Under the pieces are notes generated by a model that worked only from the letters and a program-made list of their open reading frames with translations, made no database searches and was not told where the DNA came from. From Deltaproteobacteria bacterium (lineage in GTDB: Bacteria; Myxococcota_A; UBA796; GCA-2862545), in contig JAFGVK010000213.1 in NCBI GenBank assembly GCA_016938035.1, positions 1-44,117 of the forward strand: 44,117 bases of DNA, given 5' to 3'. The position numbers and the translations under genes were made by a program. Of this stretch, positions 31,601-39,054 are shown piece after piece. The first letter of the stretch is position 1. Every line of letters starts with the position of its first letter.

Positions 31601-32581
31601 CAGCGCTACAGGGCCGCGAAGAGGCTGCGCGCCGGCTTCTCGCTGGCCCTGACCGGCACGCCGATCGAGAACCACCTGGGCGAGCTGCACGCGCAGCTCT
31701 CGCTCCTGGTGCCCGGCCTGCTGGGGAGCGCCCCCCACTTCCGGCGGGCCTGGCAGCGGCCGATCGAGCGGGGCGACGCCCACGCCTCCGAGGCGCTCCA
31801 GCGGCTGGTCCAGCCCTTCCTCCTCCGCCGCACCAAGGGCCAGGTGCTCGCCGAGCTGCCGCCCCGCACCGAGGTCGATCTGCTGATCGCCCTCGACGAA
31901 GAGGAGGCCTCGCTCTACGAGGCGATGCGGCAGCGAGCCCTGGCGGAGCTGGAGTCTGAGCCAGGCGCCCAGGTGCGGATGTCGATCCTCGCTCAGCTCA
32001 CCCACCTGCGGATGGCGGCGTGCTCCCCCAGGCTGGTGCTCCCCGAGAGCGTCGCGGAGGGCGCCAAGCAGCGCACCTTCCTGCACCTGGTGGACAAGCT
32101 GCGCCAGGAGGGCCACAGGGCCCTGGTGTTCTCGCAATTCGTCCGCCACCTGACGCTGCTGCGCGAGGCGCTGGACGCGAGGGGGGTGCGCTACCAGTAC
32201 CTCGACGGCGCCACCACCGCAGCGCAGCGGGACGCGGCGGTGGAGGCCTTCCAGCGCGGCGAGGGCGAGCTGTTCCTCATCTCGCTGCGCGCTGGCGGAT
32301 CGGGGCTCCACCTCACCGGGGCCGACTACGTCATCCACATGGACCCCTGGTGGAACCCCGCGGTGGAGGACCAGGCCTCGGACCGGGCGCACCGCATCGG
32401 ACAGACCCGGCCGGTGACCACGTATCGCCTGATCGCCGAGGGCACGGTGGAGGAGCGGATCCTGTCCCTGCACCGGACCAAACGAGACCTGGCAGAGGGC
32501 CTGCTCGCCGGCGCCGAGACCGCGGGGGCCCTGTCGCCAGAGGCGCTGATGGCCCTGATCCGAGAGGGGGCTGGGTCCTGA
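28664..32581 (+). CDS. Large SNF2-family DNA-dependent ATPase
   Basis: A 1305-residue protein. The first 840 residues are a lineage-specific region: a winged-helix-like start (LLDLLAVGEGPHNITELTRH), alpha-helical repeats to about 420 and a mixed domain to about 850. The SNF2 motor covers 855-1290: Walker A MGLGKT (Lys881), a DESQ box (Asp969) in place of DEAH, LTGTPIEN, then in the second lobe VFSQFVRHL, RAGGSGLHLTGADYVIHMDPWWNP and DRAHRIGQ. These proteins move along double-stranded DNA without unwinding and remodel protein-DNA complexes. It is alone: no methylase, nuclease or known defence partner is adjacent. Function in repair or defence is possible but unproven. ATG after GAGAGG. Confidence 0.93.
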   Translation: MSVHEDLLDLLAVGEGPHNITELTRHAAAVELRTPHGHRYQTTTLRADLIPLISAGLVISKGSLFELAHSQRLDRCWAMWKAGRYQTWSQAISSHHDYWEQIPTVSGPARFKSHQRPIRRALTQAVFGGQVSYAEEVASKLTDPLLAWCGLPLPTAFLQDAPAHSAGWVLDHISRYAFYHRVPLPELLPLADALWERHRTPELAHVALRERLLRGQADEGVEALLQALSDGPHEGPALHALLRGEVQLAAARYGLALTAFRARHRAAPPDDPAASLMPLALLLTNQPALQRRLKPLLLATAGLPESDPRSSWRTLLPLTGAPFTSSVSQEHPVGALLEGLASRWEGVGERGLQPALVEARRCGWSGVERELMRLVHKSGQGLVALRAATEPWERVVESLLAALGVTSPVEEGDARVAWILHATPGGAVMLDAREQLLRGGSWTKGRPVALERIYRHKREDGKLPLTPEDERLIEALVQTPHTNYGGYTTMEYSWDPAKVWTALIGHPRVFRADDTPVTVVLAQPTLRVRTTTQTVTLSVEPPPGLSVQAVGSSGYEVTVFTAEQRKLAALIGEQLVIPADREEVVAQVLAATRTVFPPREEPSAPKRVVAPPGVALTPYKQGLRAAIFVAPLGADGERLAPGTGSAVLLTTDETGGPLRVKRDLAQERAAALPIEALLRAHATREPVGWRTSGLENSIALLSALMDAEVPTFWPEGGALRLYRPRPSDLSLTIATVKGWFLPSGTLRLDTDTVLDFAELLERLRASPSQYIRLDQDRFLQLSEALAEQLRALGAQGKGDKLQVHPFGSEALAALAEDARATVDKGWRAHRAKVTSLPPPAALPAGLRTPLRPYQAEAFQWLVRLAYLGAGALLADDMGLGKTLTALTLLVHRRSQGPALVIAPTSVEAGWVREAATHAPGLRVLRLREHPRGALLDEVGPGDVVVVSYGLLLSEADALAGRTWATLVLDESQSLKNAQTQRYRAAKRLRAGFSLALTGTPIENHLGELHAQLSLLVPGLLGSAPHFRRAWQRPIERGDAHASEALQRLVQPFLLRRTKGQVLAELPPRTEVDLLIALDEEEASLYEAMRQRALAELESEPGAQVRMSILAQLTHLRMAACSPRLVLPESVAEGAKQRTFLHLVDKLRQEGHRALVFSQFVRHLTLLREALDARGVRYQYLDGATTAAQRDAAVEAFQRGEGELFLISLRAGGSGLHLTGADYVIHMDPWWNPAVEDQASDRAHRIGQTRPVTTYRLIAEGTVEERILSLHRTKRDLAEGLLAGAETAGALSPEALMALIREGAGS

Positions 32582-32585
32582 GGCG

Positions 32586-32603
32586 CTGGCGAGGCGCCGC
32601 CAG
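32586..32603 (+). terminator. Possible hairpin terminator
   Basis: CTGGCG and CGCCAG form a 6-bp stem around a 6-nt loop, 5 nt after the stop of the SNF2 gene. It lacks a T tract. Confidence 0.3.
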
Positions 32604-32617
32604 GCCGCCGCGGCGGG

Positions 32618-33366
32618 AGCTACCCCACCGATCCCACCAGGGCCGGTGACGCGCGGGAGGTCTACTGCGACTGACCACGGACGGCGGCGGCTGGACCCTC
32701 CTGGCCCATTTCAGCCAGCCCTCGCCGGTGATCAACCTGCCCGCCGCGACCTACGGGTCCTGGTTTGTGGACGCCCTCTGGATCCCCGGGGGCGCCGAGG
32801 GGCAGCCCACCAGGCCGATCGGGTCCTACGACGCCTTCCACACCTACAGCCAGGACTGGGCGGATTTCCTCGCCGAGGGGGAGCACTACGCCCTGCGGCA
32901 GAACTTCTACAAGCCCGATGGCGTCGCCACCGTGGACGTGAAGTACGCCTTCACCTGTCCCGGCTACCAGACGCAAGACGAGGCCCCCACCGACGCCGCG
33001 CGGGCCTAGCTGCTCACCGACCGCGAGGTGCTGACCGACAACAGCGGGATCACCTGGCACGCCCCGGCGGCGACCACGCGCCTCTGGCTGCCCTTCACCC
33101 CCGACGTCACCGGCTCGGTCTACACCGCCTGCGATGGCTAGGAGCTGGCTCCCTCCGGCTGCGTGATGAGCGATCCCACGCGGCGCAGGTTCGGAAACGC
33201 CGGGATCATCGGGACGTCTGGAGACTCCAAGGACTCGGCTGGGTCTTGGGCCCACCACCTCAACCGGCCGGACGGGTCCTAGGACGTCGTCTACGTCTAC
33301 CAGGCGGCCACCACCTACGGCAGGACCAAGGCGCCGATGCCCCTGCTCTACTGGGTGCGGGAGGAG
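32618..33366 (+). pseudogene. Degraded fibrinogen-like domain protein
   Basis: The translated sequence matches a fibrinogen-like domain: SYPTDPTRAGDAREVYCD, then TTDGGGWTLLAHF, the family's defining Gly-Gly-Gly-Trp segment. The frame is broken four times. A base is missing at about 32671 (YCD and TTDGGGW lie in different frames). Then three TAG codons interrupt one continuous frame at 33007, 33139 and 33280, and convincing protein sequence continues after each. The 5' part with a start is absent, so the gene is also truncated. TAG is a normal stop in other genes here, so recoding is unlikely. Confidence 0.75.
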
Positions 33367-33372
33367 CGGGAC

Positions 33373-33410
33373 CCGCGACATCTCGCGGCGCGCCTCACGA
33401 CATCTCGCGG
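33373..33410. promoter_or_regulatory. Paired palindromic upstream activating sites for the sulfate operon
   Basis: CCGCGA-CATC-TCGCGG (33373-33388, perfect) and TCACGA-CATC-TCGCGG (33395-33410, one arm weakened) are 22 bp apart, two helical turns. They lie roughly 85-106 bp before the inferred sigma-54 transcription start, the normal place for enhancer-binding protein dimers. The same palindrome recurs at 37136 and 37372, just before the activator gene. Confidence 0.55.
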
Positions 33411-33460
33411 CCCGCGGCGCAGCCCCACGGAGAGACGCCGGGTCTCACCGAGGGCGAGGC

Positions 33461-33476
33461 TGGCACGGCGGTTGCG
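33461..33476 (+). promoter_or_regulatory. Sigma-54 (-24/-12) promoter of the sulfate transport operon
   Basis: TGGCACG-GCGG-TTGCG is a full consensus match with the correct 12-bp GG-to-GC spacing. It ends 26 nt before the ATG of sbp, and a start of transcription at about 33487 would leave a short leader containing the Shine-Dalgarno CAGGAG. Confidence 0.78.
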
Positions 33477-33502
33477 TAAGGCTCCTTCCATCAGGAGCCC
33501 CC

Positions 33503-34474
33503 ATGACCCACGCCACCCTCGCCCTGCTCACCCTCGCCGCCTGCGCCCCCGCTGAGCGCGGCCGCACCCTGGTCATCGCCGCCTACACCACCCCCAGGGA
33601 GGTGCTCTCGGAGCAGCTCCTCCCCGCCTTTCGCGAGGACTGGCGCAGGCGCCACGGCGAGGAGGTGCGCTTCGAGACCTCGTACCAGGGCTCGGGGAGC
33701 CAGTCGCGGGCGGTGGCGGCGGGACTGGAGGCCGACGTGGTGTGGCTCTCGCTGGAGCCCGATGTGGAGCGGCTGGTGGGCGCGGGGCTGGTCACCGGGG
33801 ACTGGCGAGGCACGCCAACCGGCGGTCTGGCCTCGTCCTCGGTGGCGGTGATCGGGGTGCGCGAGGGAAACCCCCTCCAGCTCCACAGCTGGGCCGACCT
33901 GGAGCGGGAGGGGGTGGAGGTGCTCACCCCCAACGTGCGGACCAGCGGCGGGGCGATGTGGGGGGTGATGGCCATCGCGGGGGCGGCCGACCGGCGCGGC
34001 GCCGATCCCCTGCGGGCGCTGGGCGCGACCCTGGCCCGCGTGCGGGTGATGGACAAGGGCGCCAGGGAGTCGATGCTCAGCTTCGAGAAGGGCGTCGGCG
34101 ACGCGATCATCACCTATGAGAACGAGGTGGTGGTGGCCCGGCGCGCCGGCGTGCCCCTCGACTACGCGGTGCCCGCCCAGACCATCCGCATCGAGAACCC
34201 CGCCGCGGTGGTGGACGCCTACGCCGACCGCCACGGGACGCGCGACCTGGCAGAGGCCCTCGTGGCCTTCCTGGGCGAGGCCCCGCAGCAGGAGGTGATG
34301 GGGCGCTACGGCCTGCGCCCGGTGCGGGAGGGGGTGGACTGCCCCGATCTTCCCGCACTCAGCGAGGTGTTCACCGTCCGCGACCTGGGCGGCTGGGAGG
34401 CGGTGCAGGGGCGGATCTTCGCGGACGGCGCCCTCTACGATCAGGCCCTTAGCCTCTCTAGGGGGCAGCGGTGA
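33503..34474 (+). CDS. sbp: Sulfate/thiosulfate ABC transporter substrate-binding lipoprotein
   Basis: A 323-residue periplasmic binding protein for sulfate (possibly thiosulfate). Lipoprotein signal MTHATLALLTLAAC gives lipidation at Cys14; there is no basic residue before the hydrophobic core, which is unusual. Family features are clear: YTTPREVLSEQLLPAF, SYQGSGSQSRAV, LEADVVWLSLEPDV, TPNVRTSGGAMW, ITYENEVVVAR and near the end GGWEAVQGRIFADG. These match Sbp/CysP rather than the molybdate protein ModA. It is the first gene of a five-gene operon; its stop overlaps the cysT start (GTGA). Controlled by the sigma-54 promoter upstream. Confidence 0.93.
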   Translation: MTHATLALLTLAACAPAERGRTLVIAAYTTPREVLSEQLLPAFREDWRRRHGEEVRFETSYQGSGSQSRAVAAGLEADVVWLSLEPDVERLVGAGLVTGDWRGTPTGGLASSSVAVIGVREGNPLQLHSWADLEREGVEVLTPNVRTSGGAMWGVMAIAGAADRRGADPLRALGATLARVRVMDKGARESMLSFEKGVGDAIITYENEVVVARRAGVPLDYAVPAQTIRIENPAAVVDAYADRHGTRDLAEALVAFLGEAPQQEVMGRYGLRPVREGVDCPDLPALSEVFTVRDLGGWEAVQGRIFADGALYDQALSLSRGQR

Positions 34475-35280
34475 GCGTCCGGTGGGGGCTCGCGGGCTGG
34501 GCGATCACCGCCGGCGTCGCCCTGTGGGTGGGAGCGCTGGTGGCGCTGCCCTTGGCGGCGGTGGGGGCTGAGGCCCTGCACAGGGGGCCCGGGCCGGCGC
34601 TGGCGGCGGTGCTCCACCCGGACGCGCTCCGGGCCCTGGCGCTCTCGGCCAGCCTCGCGACGTGGGTGGCGGCGGTGAACACGGTGGGGGGCCTGGCGGT
34701 GGCCTGGGCGCTGGTGCGCTGGGATTTCCCAGGCAGGAGGCTCCTCGCGGCGGCGGTGGACCTCCCCTTCGCGGTCCCTACCCTGGTGGTGGGGGTGCTG
34801 TTCGTCGCGCTGCTGGGTCCCAACACCACCCTGGGCCGCGCCCTGGAGGCGGCAGGGCTGCGGGTGGTCTACGCCTGGCCGGGCATGGCGGTGGCCCTGT
34901 GCTTTGTCACCCTCCCCTTCGTGGTCCGCGCGGTGGAGCCGGTGCTGGCCGAGCTGGACCCCGCGGAGCAGGAGGCGGCCCGGACCCTGGGCGCGACCCG
35001 GTGGCAGGTGTGGTCGCGGGTGGTGATCCCGCCGCTGATCCCCCCGCTGGTCGCGGGAGGCGGCCAGTCCCTGGCCAGGGCGCTGGGCGAATTCGGGGCG
35101 ATGGCGGTGGTGTCGGGCAACGTCCCGCGCGAGACGCTGGTGGCGAGCGTGTACGTGCTGGGAGAGGTGGAGGCGGGGCAGGTGGGGGACGCGGCGGCCG
35201 TGTCGCTGGTGCTCCTGGCCCTGGCGGCCGCGGCGCAGCTGGCCGGGCGGCGCGCCGGGCGCTGGCTGGGTGCAGCGTGA
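34471..35280 (+). CDS. cysT: Sulfate ABC transporter permease CysT
   Basis: A 269-residue inner-membrane permease with about six helices. The cytoplasmic EAA loop that contacts CysA reads EQEAARTLGATRWQVWSRVVIPP, and the following EFGAMAVVSGN segment is typical of CysT/CysU. The start is GTG, overlapping the sbp stop by GTGA. Forms the channel with CysW. Confidence 0.93.
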   Translation: MSVRWGLAGWAITAGVALWVGALVALPLAAVGAEALHRGPGPALAAVLHPDALRALALSASLATWVAAVNTVGGLAVAWALVRWDFPGRRLLAAAVDLPFAVPTLVVGVLFVALLGPNTTLGRALEAAGLRVVYAWPGMAVALCFVTLPFVVRAVEPVLAELDPAEQEAARTLGATRWQVWSRVVIPPLIPPLVAGGGQSLARALGEFGAMAVVSGNVPRETLVASVYVLGEVEAGQVGDAAAVSLVLLALAAAAQLAGRRAGRWLGAA

Positions 35281-36077
35281 CCCGGCCCCCTCGCCCCCGC
35301 GGGCTGGAGTGGGCGGTGGTGGCCGCCGCGGGGTGCTGGGCGCTGGGCCTGGTGGGCCTGCCCCTCGGCGCGCTGGTGTGGAGCGTGGCCGACCGCCCGG
35401 CGGAGGTGGTCACGTCCCTGGTGATGGAGGGGGGGCTCGACGCCCTGGGGCGCTCGCTGCTCCTGGCCGCGGTGGGGGTGGTGCTGGGCCTGGTGACGGG
35501 GACCGCGGGCGGGCTGGTGCTGTCGCGCTACCGCCCCCCCGGCAGGGGCGCGCTCGACGCCCTGGTAGACACCCCCCTGGCGGTGAGCCCGGTGATCGCG
35601 GGGCTGTCGTTCGTGATCCTCTTCGGCAGGGGCGGGTGGTTCTCCCCGCTGCTGGAGGCCGCTGGGGTGCGGGTGCTGTTCGCCCTGCCGGGGCTGGTGC
35701 TCGCCACCGCCTTCGTCACCCTCCCCTTCTTCGCGCGGGAGGTGGCCCTGGTGCTCGACGAGGTGGGCACCAGCGAGGAGGACGGGGCCAGGACCCTGGG
35801 CGCGTCCGAGTGGCAGGTGTTCCGCTGGATCACCCTCCCCCACCTGCGGGGTGCCCTGCGGGCGGGGACCCTCCTCACGGTGGCCCGGGCGCTGGGGGAA
35901 TTCGGCGCGGTGCTGGTGCTGGGAGGCGCCATCGACGGCCGCACTCAGACCGCCACCACCTTCGTCCACACCATGATCGAGGAGCGCCACGACGCCGCCG
36001 CCTTCGGCATGTCGCTGGTGCTCGCGGCGCTCACCATCCTGCTGGTCCGGGCCCTGCCGGGACCAGCGCAACGCTGA
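35277..36077 (+). CDS. cysW: Sulfate ABC transporter permease CysW
   Basis: A 266-residue permease, second half of the channel. The EAA loop is SEEDGARTLGASEWQVFRW, followed by EFGAVLVLGG and IEERHDAAAFG near the end, as in CysW. Start GTG at 35277 overlaps the cysT stop by GTGA. The longer open frame upstream lies inside cysT and is not used. Confidence 0.92.
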   Translation: MTRPPRPRGLEWAVVAAAGCWALGLVGLPLGALVWSVADRPAEVVTSLVMEGGLDALGRSLLLAAVGVVLGLVTGTAGGLVLSRYRPPGRGALDALVDTPLAVSPVIAGLSFVILFGRGGWFSPLLEAAGVRVLFALPGLVLATAFVTLPFFAREVALVLDEVGTSEEDGARTLGASEWQVFRWITLPHLRGALRAGTLLTVARALGEFGAVLVLGGAIDGRTQTATTFVHTMIEERHDAAAFGMSLVLAALTILLVRALPGPAQR

Positions 36078-36090
36078 CGAGGAGGCTCCC

Positions 36091-37200
36091 ATGGGAATAC
36101 GCGCGACGGGTCTACAGAAGCGCTTCGGAGACACCCCGGTCATCAGGGGAATCGACCTGGACGTGGCGAACGGCGAGCTGGTAGCCCTGCTAGGGCCCTC
36201 CGGCGGGGGCAAGAGCACCCTGCTGCGCCTGATCGCGGGGCTGGAGCCCGCCGACGCGGGGGAGGTGTGGCTGGACGGGCGCAGGGTCGACCACCTGGAC
36301 GCGGCCTCGCGCGGGGTGGGCTTCGTCTTCCAGCACTACGCCCTGTTCCGCCACCTCACGGTGGAGGACAACGTGGCCTTCGGCCTGCGGGTGCGGGGGG
36401 TGGAGCGGCGCGAGGCGCGGGAACAGGCGCGGGCCCTGCTGACGCGGGTGGGGCTGGAGGGGCTGGGGCCCAGGTGGCCCCACGCCCTGTCGGGGGGGCA
36501 GCGGCAGCGCGTGGCGCTGGCCAGGGCGCTGGCGCCTGCGCCGCGGGTGCTGCTCCTCGACGAGCCCTTCGGGGCGCTCGACGCCAGGGTGCGCGCGGAC
36601 CTGCGGGACTGGCTGCGGCGACTGCATGATGAGGTGGGCGCGACCACGATCCTCGTCACCCACGATCAGGAGGAGGCGATGGCGGTGGCGGACCGGGTGC
36701 TGATCATCCGCGACGGCCTGGTGGAGCAGGCCGGCACCCCGGCGCAGCTGCTGGACCAGCCCCGCACCGAGTTCGTCGCCAGCTTCATCGGCGAGGTGAA
36801 CGTCTTTGAGGGGATCGTGGGCGAGGACCGCTGCCTGGAGGCGGACGGGGTGCGGCTGCCGGTGGGCCGGGCGCTGGCGGTCGGGCAGCGGGCCAGGGCG
36901 GTGGTGCGCTCGCACCAGCTGCGGCTCACCCCCGGCGGGCCCGCGACGGTGCTGCGGGTGGTGCCGATGGACGACCGGGCCAGAGTGGAGGTGGCGGCGG
37001 GGGACAGGGTGCTGCTCGCCCGCCTCTCGCGCGACGCGGTGAGCCAGGCCGGCATCAGGGTGGGGAGCGAGGTGACGGTGGAGGCGCTCTCGTCGCGGGC
37101 CTGGGCGGGCGACGGGCCCCCCACTGAGGGGCGACCCGCGACACATCGCGGGGCACAGGCTGCCCCCTCCCACCGCCTCGCGCCAGCGCGCTCCCGATGA
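36091..37200 (+). CDS. cysA: Sulfate ABC transporter ATP-binding protein CysA
   Basis: A 369-residue cytoplasmic ATPase driving sulfate import. Walker A GPSGGGKST (Lys41), Q-loop FQHYALF, signature LSGGQRQRVALARAL, Walker B VLLLDEPFGALDARVR and VTHDQEEAM are all intact. After the FIGEVNVFEG segment a TOBE-like domain follows (VVRSHQLRLTP). The last 30 residues (from AGDGPPTEG) are low-complexity and form part of a 236-bp duplication. The ATG follows GAGGAGG 13 bp after cysW, and the stop overlaps the next start (ATGA). Confidence 0.94.
   Translation: MGIRATGLQKRFGDTPVIRGIDLDVANGELVALLGPSGGGKSTLLRLIAGLEPADAGEVWLDGRRVDHLDAASRGVGFVFQHYALFRHLTVEDNVAFGLRVRGVERREAREQARALLTRVGLEGLGPRWPHALSGGQRQRVALARALAPAPRVLLLDEPFGALDARVRADLRDWLRRLHDEVGATTILVTHDQEEAMAVADRVLIIRDGLVEQAGTPAQLLDQPRTEFVASFIGEVNVFEGIVGEDRCLEADGVRLPVGRALAVGQRARAVVRSHQLRLTPGGPATVLRVVPMDDRARVEVAAGDRVLLARLSRDAVSQAGIRVGSEVTVEALSSRAWAGDGPPTEGRPATHRGAQAAPSHRLAPARSR
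37136..37151. promoter_or_regulatory. Palindrome CCGCGA-N4-TCGCGG, copy 1
   Basis: CCGCGA-CACA-TCGCGG, a perfect 6-bp inverted repeat within the coding end of cysA. With the preceding GAC it shares 17 of 19 bases with the site at 33370-33388 upstream of sbp. Confidence 0.5.
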
Positions 37201-37436
37201 CCGCGCCCCCCGATCCCCGCTGGCAGGCATCTCCTTGGAGCCAGCTCCTGCTCGACACCTGGCGGCAGGTGTCCGAGCACCTGGAGCTCCGCGCCTGCTG
37301 CGAGGCGCGCGGGCCCAGGCTGGCGCTCCCGACCGCGCGGGCGGGCGACGGGCCCCCCACTGAGGGGCGAACCGCGATATATCGCGGGGCACAGGCGGCC
37401 CCCTCCCACCGCCTCGCGCCAGAGCGCTCCCGATGA
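37197..37436 (+). CDS. Chimeric 79-residue duplication product
   Basis: This frame starts in the ATGA at the cysA stop and ends in the ATGA at the activator start. Residues 1-37 equal the activator's N-terminus except Gln16 for Glu; the last 31 residues equal the cysA C-terminal tail with 4 changes. It therefore arose by tandem duplication. It may be translated by coupling, keeping ribosomes flowing from cysA to the activator, but need not have a function as a protein. It contains no domain by itself. Confidence 0.45.
   Translation: MTAPPDPRWQASPWSQLLLDTWRQVSEHLELRACCEARGPRLALPTARAGDGPPTEGRTAIYRGAQAAPSHRLAPERSR
37372..37387. promoter_or_regulatory. Palindrome CCGCGATATATCGCGG, copy 2
   Basis: A perfect 16-bp palindrome with no spacer, exactly 236 bp after copy 1 and 46 bp before the activator ATG. 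It has drifted to greater symmetry than copy 1, which hints that the site is functional, perhaps for autoregulation. Confidence 0.5.
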
Positions 37437-38974
37437 CCGCACCCCCCGATCCCCGCTGGCAGGCATCCCCTTGGAGCGAGCTCCTGCTCGACACCTGGCG
37501 GCAGGTGTCCGAGCACCTGGAGCTCCGCGCCTGCTGCGAGGCGCTCTGGCCCAGGCTCCAGGCGGTGCTGCCCACCGCGCGCCTCTGGGTGCGGAGGGTG
37601 GAGCCGGCGCACGGGTGGATCGAGACGGTGGCGGTGGCCCCCTGGGAGCACCCCAGGAGCGAGCGGACCACGAGGGATCCGCTCAGCCCCGAGGCGCTGG
37701 CCCTGCTCCTGACCTGGGCCCTGCGCGGGCAGGTGGAGGAGCCCCCCGCGGCCCTGCGCGCCCTGCTGCTCCCGCGGGGCGGCCCCCTGCTGGCGGGGGG
37801 GCTGGTGGACGGCGGCGAGGTGGTGGGGGTGCTGCTCATCGAGGGGGACCGCGTCCTGCTGCGCGCCAGACCGCTGCTCCAGGCGCTGCTCGCCCCGATG
37901 GTGGTGGCCCTGCGCAACGACCGCAGGGTCCACGAGCTGGCAAGGCTGCACGAGGCGGCGGCGGCGGACAACCGGGCGCTGCTCTCGCGCCTGGCCCGCG
38001 ACAGCATCGGCGGCGCCGTGGTTGGAGCGAGCGGTGGCCTGCGCGAGGTGATGGCGGGGGTGCAGCGGGTGAGCCAGACCGAGGCCCCAGTGCTGCTCCT
38101 GGGCGACACCGGCACCGGAAAGGAGCTGATCGCCCGCGAGGTCCACGCCCGCTCCCCCAGGGCCAGCGGCCCGTTCCTCAAGGTCAACTGCGGGGCCATC
38201 CCCCCAGAGCTGGTGGACAGTGAGCTGTTCGGCCACGAGCGCGGGAGCTTCACCGGCGCGGTGGCGAACCGGCTGGGGTGGTTCGAGCGCGCGGACGGGG
38301 GCACGCTGTTCCTCGACGAGATCGGAGAGCTGCCCCTAGCGGCGCAGGTGCGCCTGCTGCGGGTGCTCCAGGACGGCAGCTTCGAGCGCGTGGGCGGGGC
38401 GCGGCTCCTGCACGCGGACGTGCGCCTCGTCGCCGCCACCCACCGCGACCTGCGCGAGATGGTGGCGGACGGGCGCTTCCGCGAGGACCTGTGGTATCGC
38501 GTAGGGGTCTTCCCGATCCGCATCCCCACCCTGCGGGAGCGCATGGACGATCTGCCCGCTCTGGTCGAGCACTTCGCGGCGCGTTCCGGCCTGCGCCTCC
38601 ACGGGCGGGAGCTCAGCGCCAGCCCCGCCGAACTGCGGGCGCTCTCCACCTACCCGTGGCCGGGGAACGTGCGCGAGCTGGGCGCGGTGATCGAGCGGGC
38701 CGCGATCCTGGGGGATGGGCACCGCCTGGACGTGCGGGCCGCCCTGGGGGTGGAGGCGGACGCGGCGCCGGGGGGCCCCCCTGAGCGCGGGGCGCCACCG
38801 CCCTCATCGCTGGAGGCGGTCAACCGGGCGGCGGTGGAGCGGGCCCTGCGAGCGTGCCGGGGCCGCATCGAGGGCGAGCGGGGCGCGGCCGCGATCCTGG
38901 GCCTGCGCCCGTCCACCCTGCGCTCCCGGATGAAGGGGCTCGGGCTGCGCGCCGCCGAATTTCGGGGCGCCTGA
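37433..38974 (+). CDS. Sigma-54-dependent enhancer-binding transcription activator
   Basis: A 513-residue NtrC-family activator. An N-terminal region of about 190 residues has a GAF-like arrangement without a receiver Asp, so it probably senses a small molecule. The AAA+ domain starts at about 198: Walker A GDTGTGKE (Lys230), the sigma-54 contact loop GSFTGA (271-276, Ser in place of the usual Ala), Walker B GGTLFLDEIGELP, and the R-finger segment LREMVADGRFREDLWYR. The C-terminal Fis-type helix-turn-helix is at about 460-505 (GERGAAAILGLRPSTLRSRMKGLGL). As last gene of the sulfate operon, it most simply activates the sigma-54 promoter before sbp in response to sulfur supply. That link is inference; the domains are certain. 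Confidence 0.93.
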   Translation: MTAPPDPRWQASPWSELLLDTWRQVSEHLELRACCEALWPRLQAVLPTARLWVRRVEPAHGWIETVAVAPWEHPRSERTTRDPLSPEALALLLTWALRGQVEEPPAALRALLLPRGGPLLAGGLVDGGEVVGVLLIEGDRVLLRARPLLQALLAPMVVALRNDRRVHELARLHEAAAADNRALLSRLARDSIGGAVVGASGGLREVMAGVQRVSQTEAPVLLLGDTGTGKELIAREVHARSPRASGPFLKVNCGAIPPELVDSELFGHERGSFTGAVANRLGWFERADGGTLFLDEIGELPLAAQVRLLRVLQDGSFERVGGARLLHADVRLVAATHRDLREMVADGRFREDLWYRVGVFPIRIPTLRERMDDLPALVEHFAARSGLRLHGRELSASPAELRALSTYPWPGNVRELGAVIERAAILGDGHRLDVRAALGVEADAAPGGPPERGAPPPSSLEAVNRAAVERALRACRGRIEGERGAAAILGLRPSTLRSRMKGLGLRAAEFRGA

Positions 38975-39054
38975 GGCCGCCCCTCCCCCCGCCTGGCACC
39001 GACGCGCGGGCCTCTCGATGGGTGTGGCTGTTCCTACGCTGATCGCGCACAAAT

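Larger units (their letters stand above)
37103..37580. repeat. 236-bp tandem duplication across the cysA/activator junction
   Basis: Copy 1 (37103-37338) and copy 2 (37339-37580) are about nine-tenths identical, with a 6-nt length difference near their right ends. Each unit contains the cysA tail, the palindrome, the Shine-Dalgarno-less ATGA junction and the first 37 codons of the activator. The spread of differences indicates that the duplication is not recent. Confidence 0.88.

Noticed and set aside
28664..32581. Known defence system (DISARM, Dnd, Zorya or similar) around the SNF2 gene
   Set aside because: No methyltransferase, nuclease, phospholipase-D protein or ZorAB-like motor is adjacent; the neighbours are a lipoprotein and a pseudogene.
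33007..33282. Genetic recoding of TAG
   Set aside because: Several intact genes in the window end in TAG, and the same locus also has a frameshift and a missing 5' end, so decay is simpler.
33503..37200. Molybdate (Mod) rather than sulfate transporter
   Set aside because: There are two separate permease genes with CysT- and CysW-type motifs, and the binding protein has Sbp features (TPNVRTSGGAMW, YENEVV, GGWEAVQ). ModA/ModB systems have one permease.
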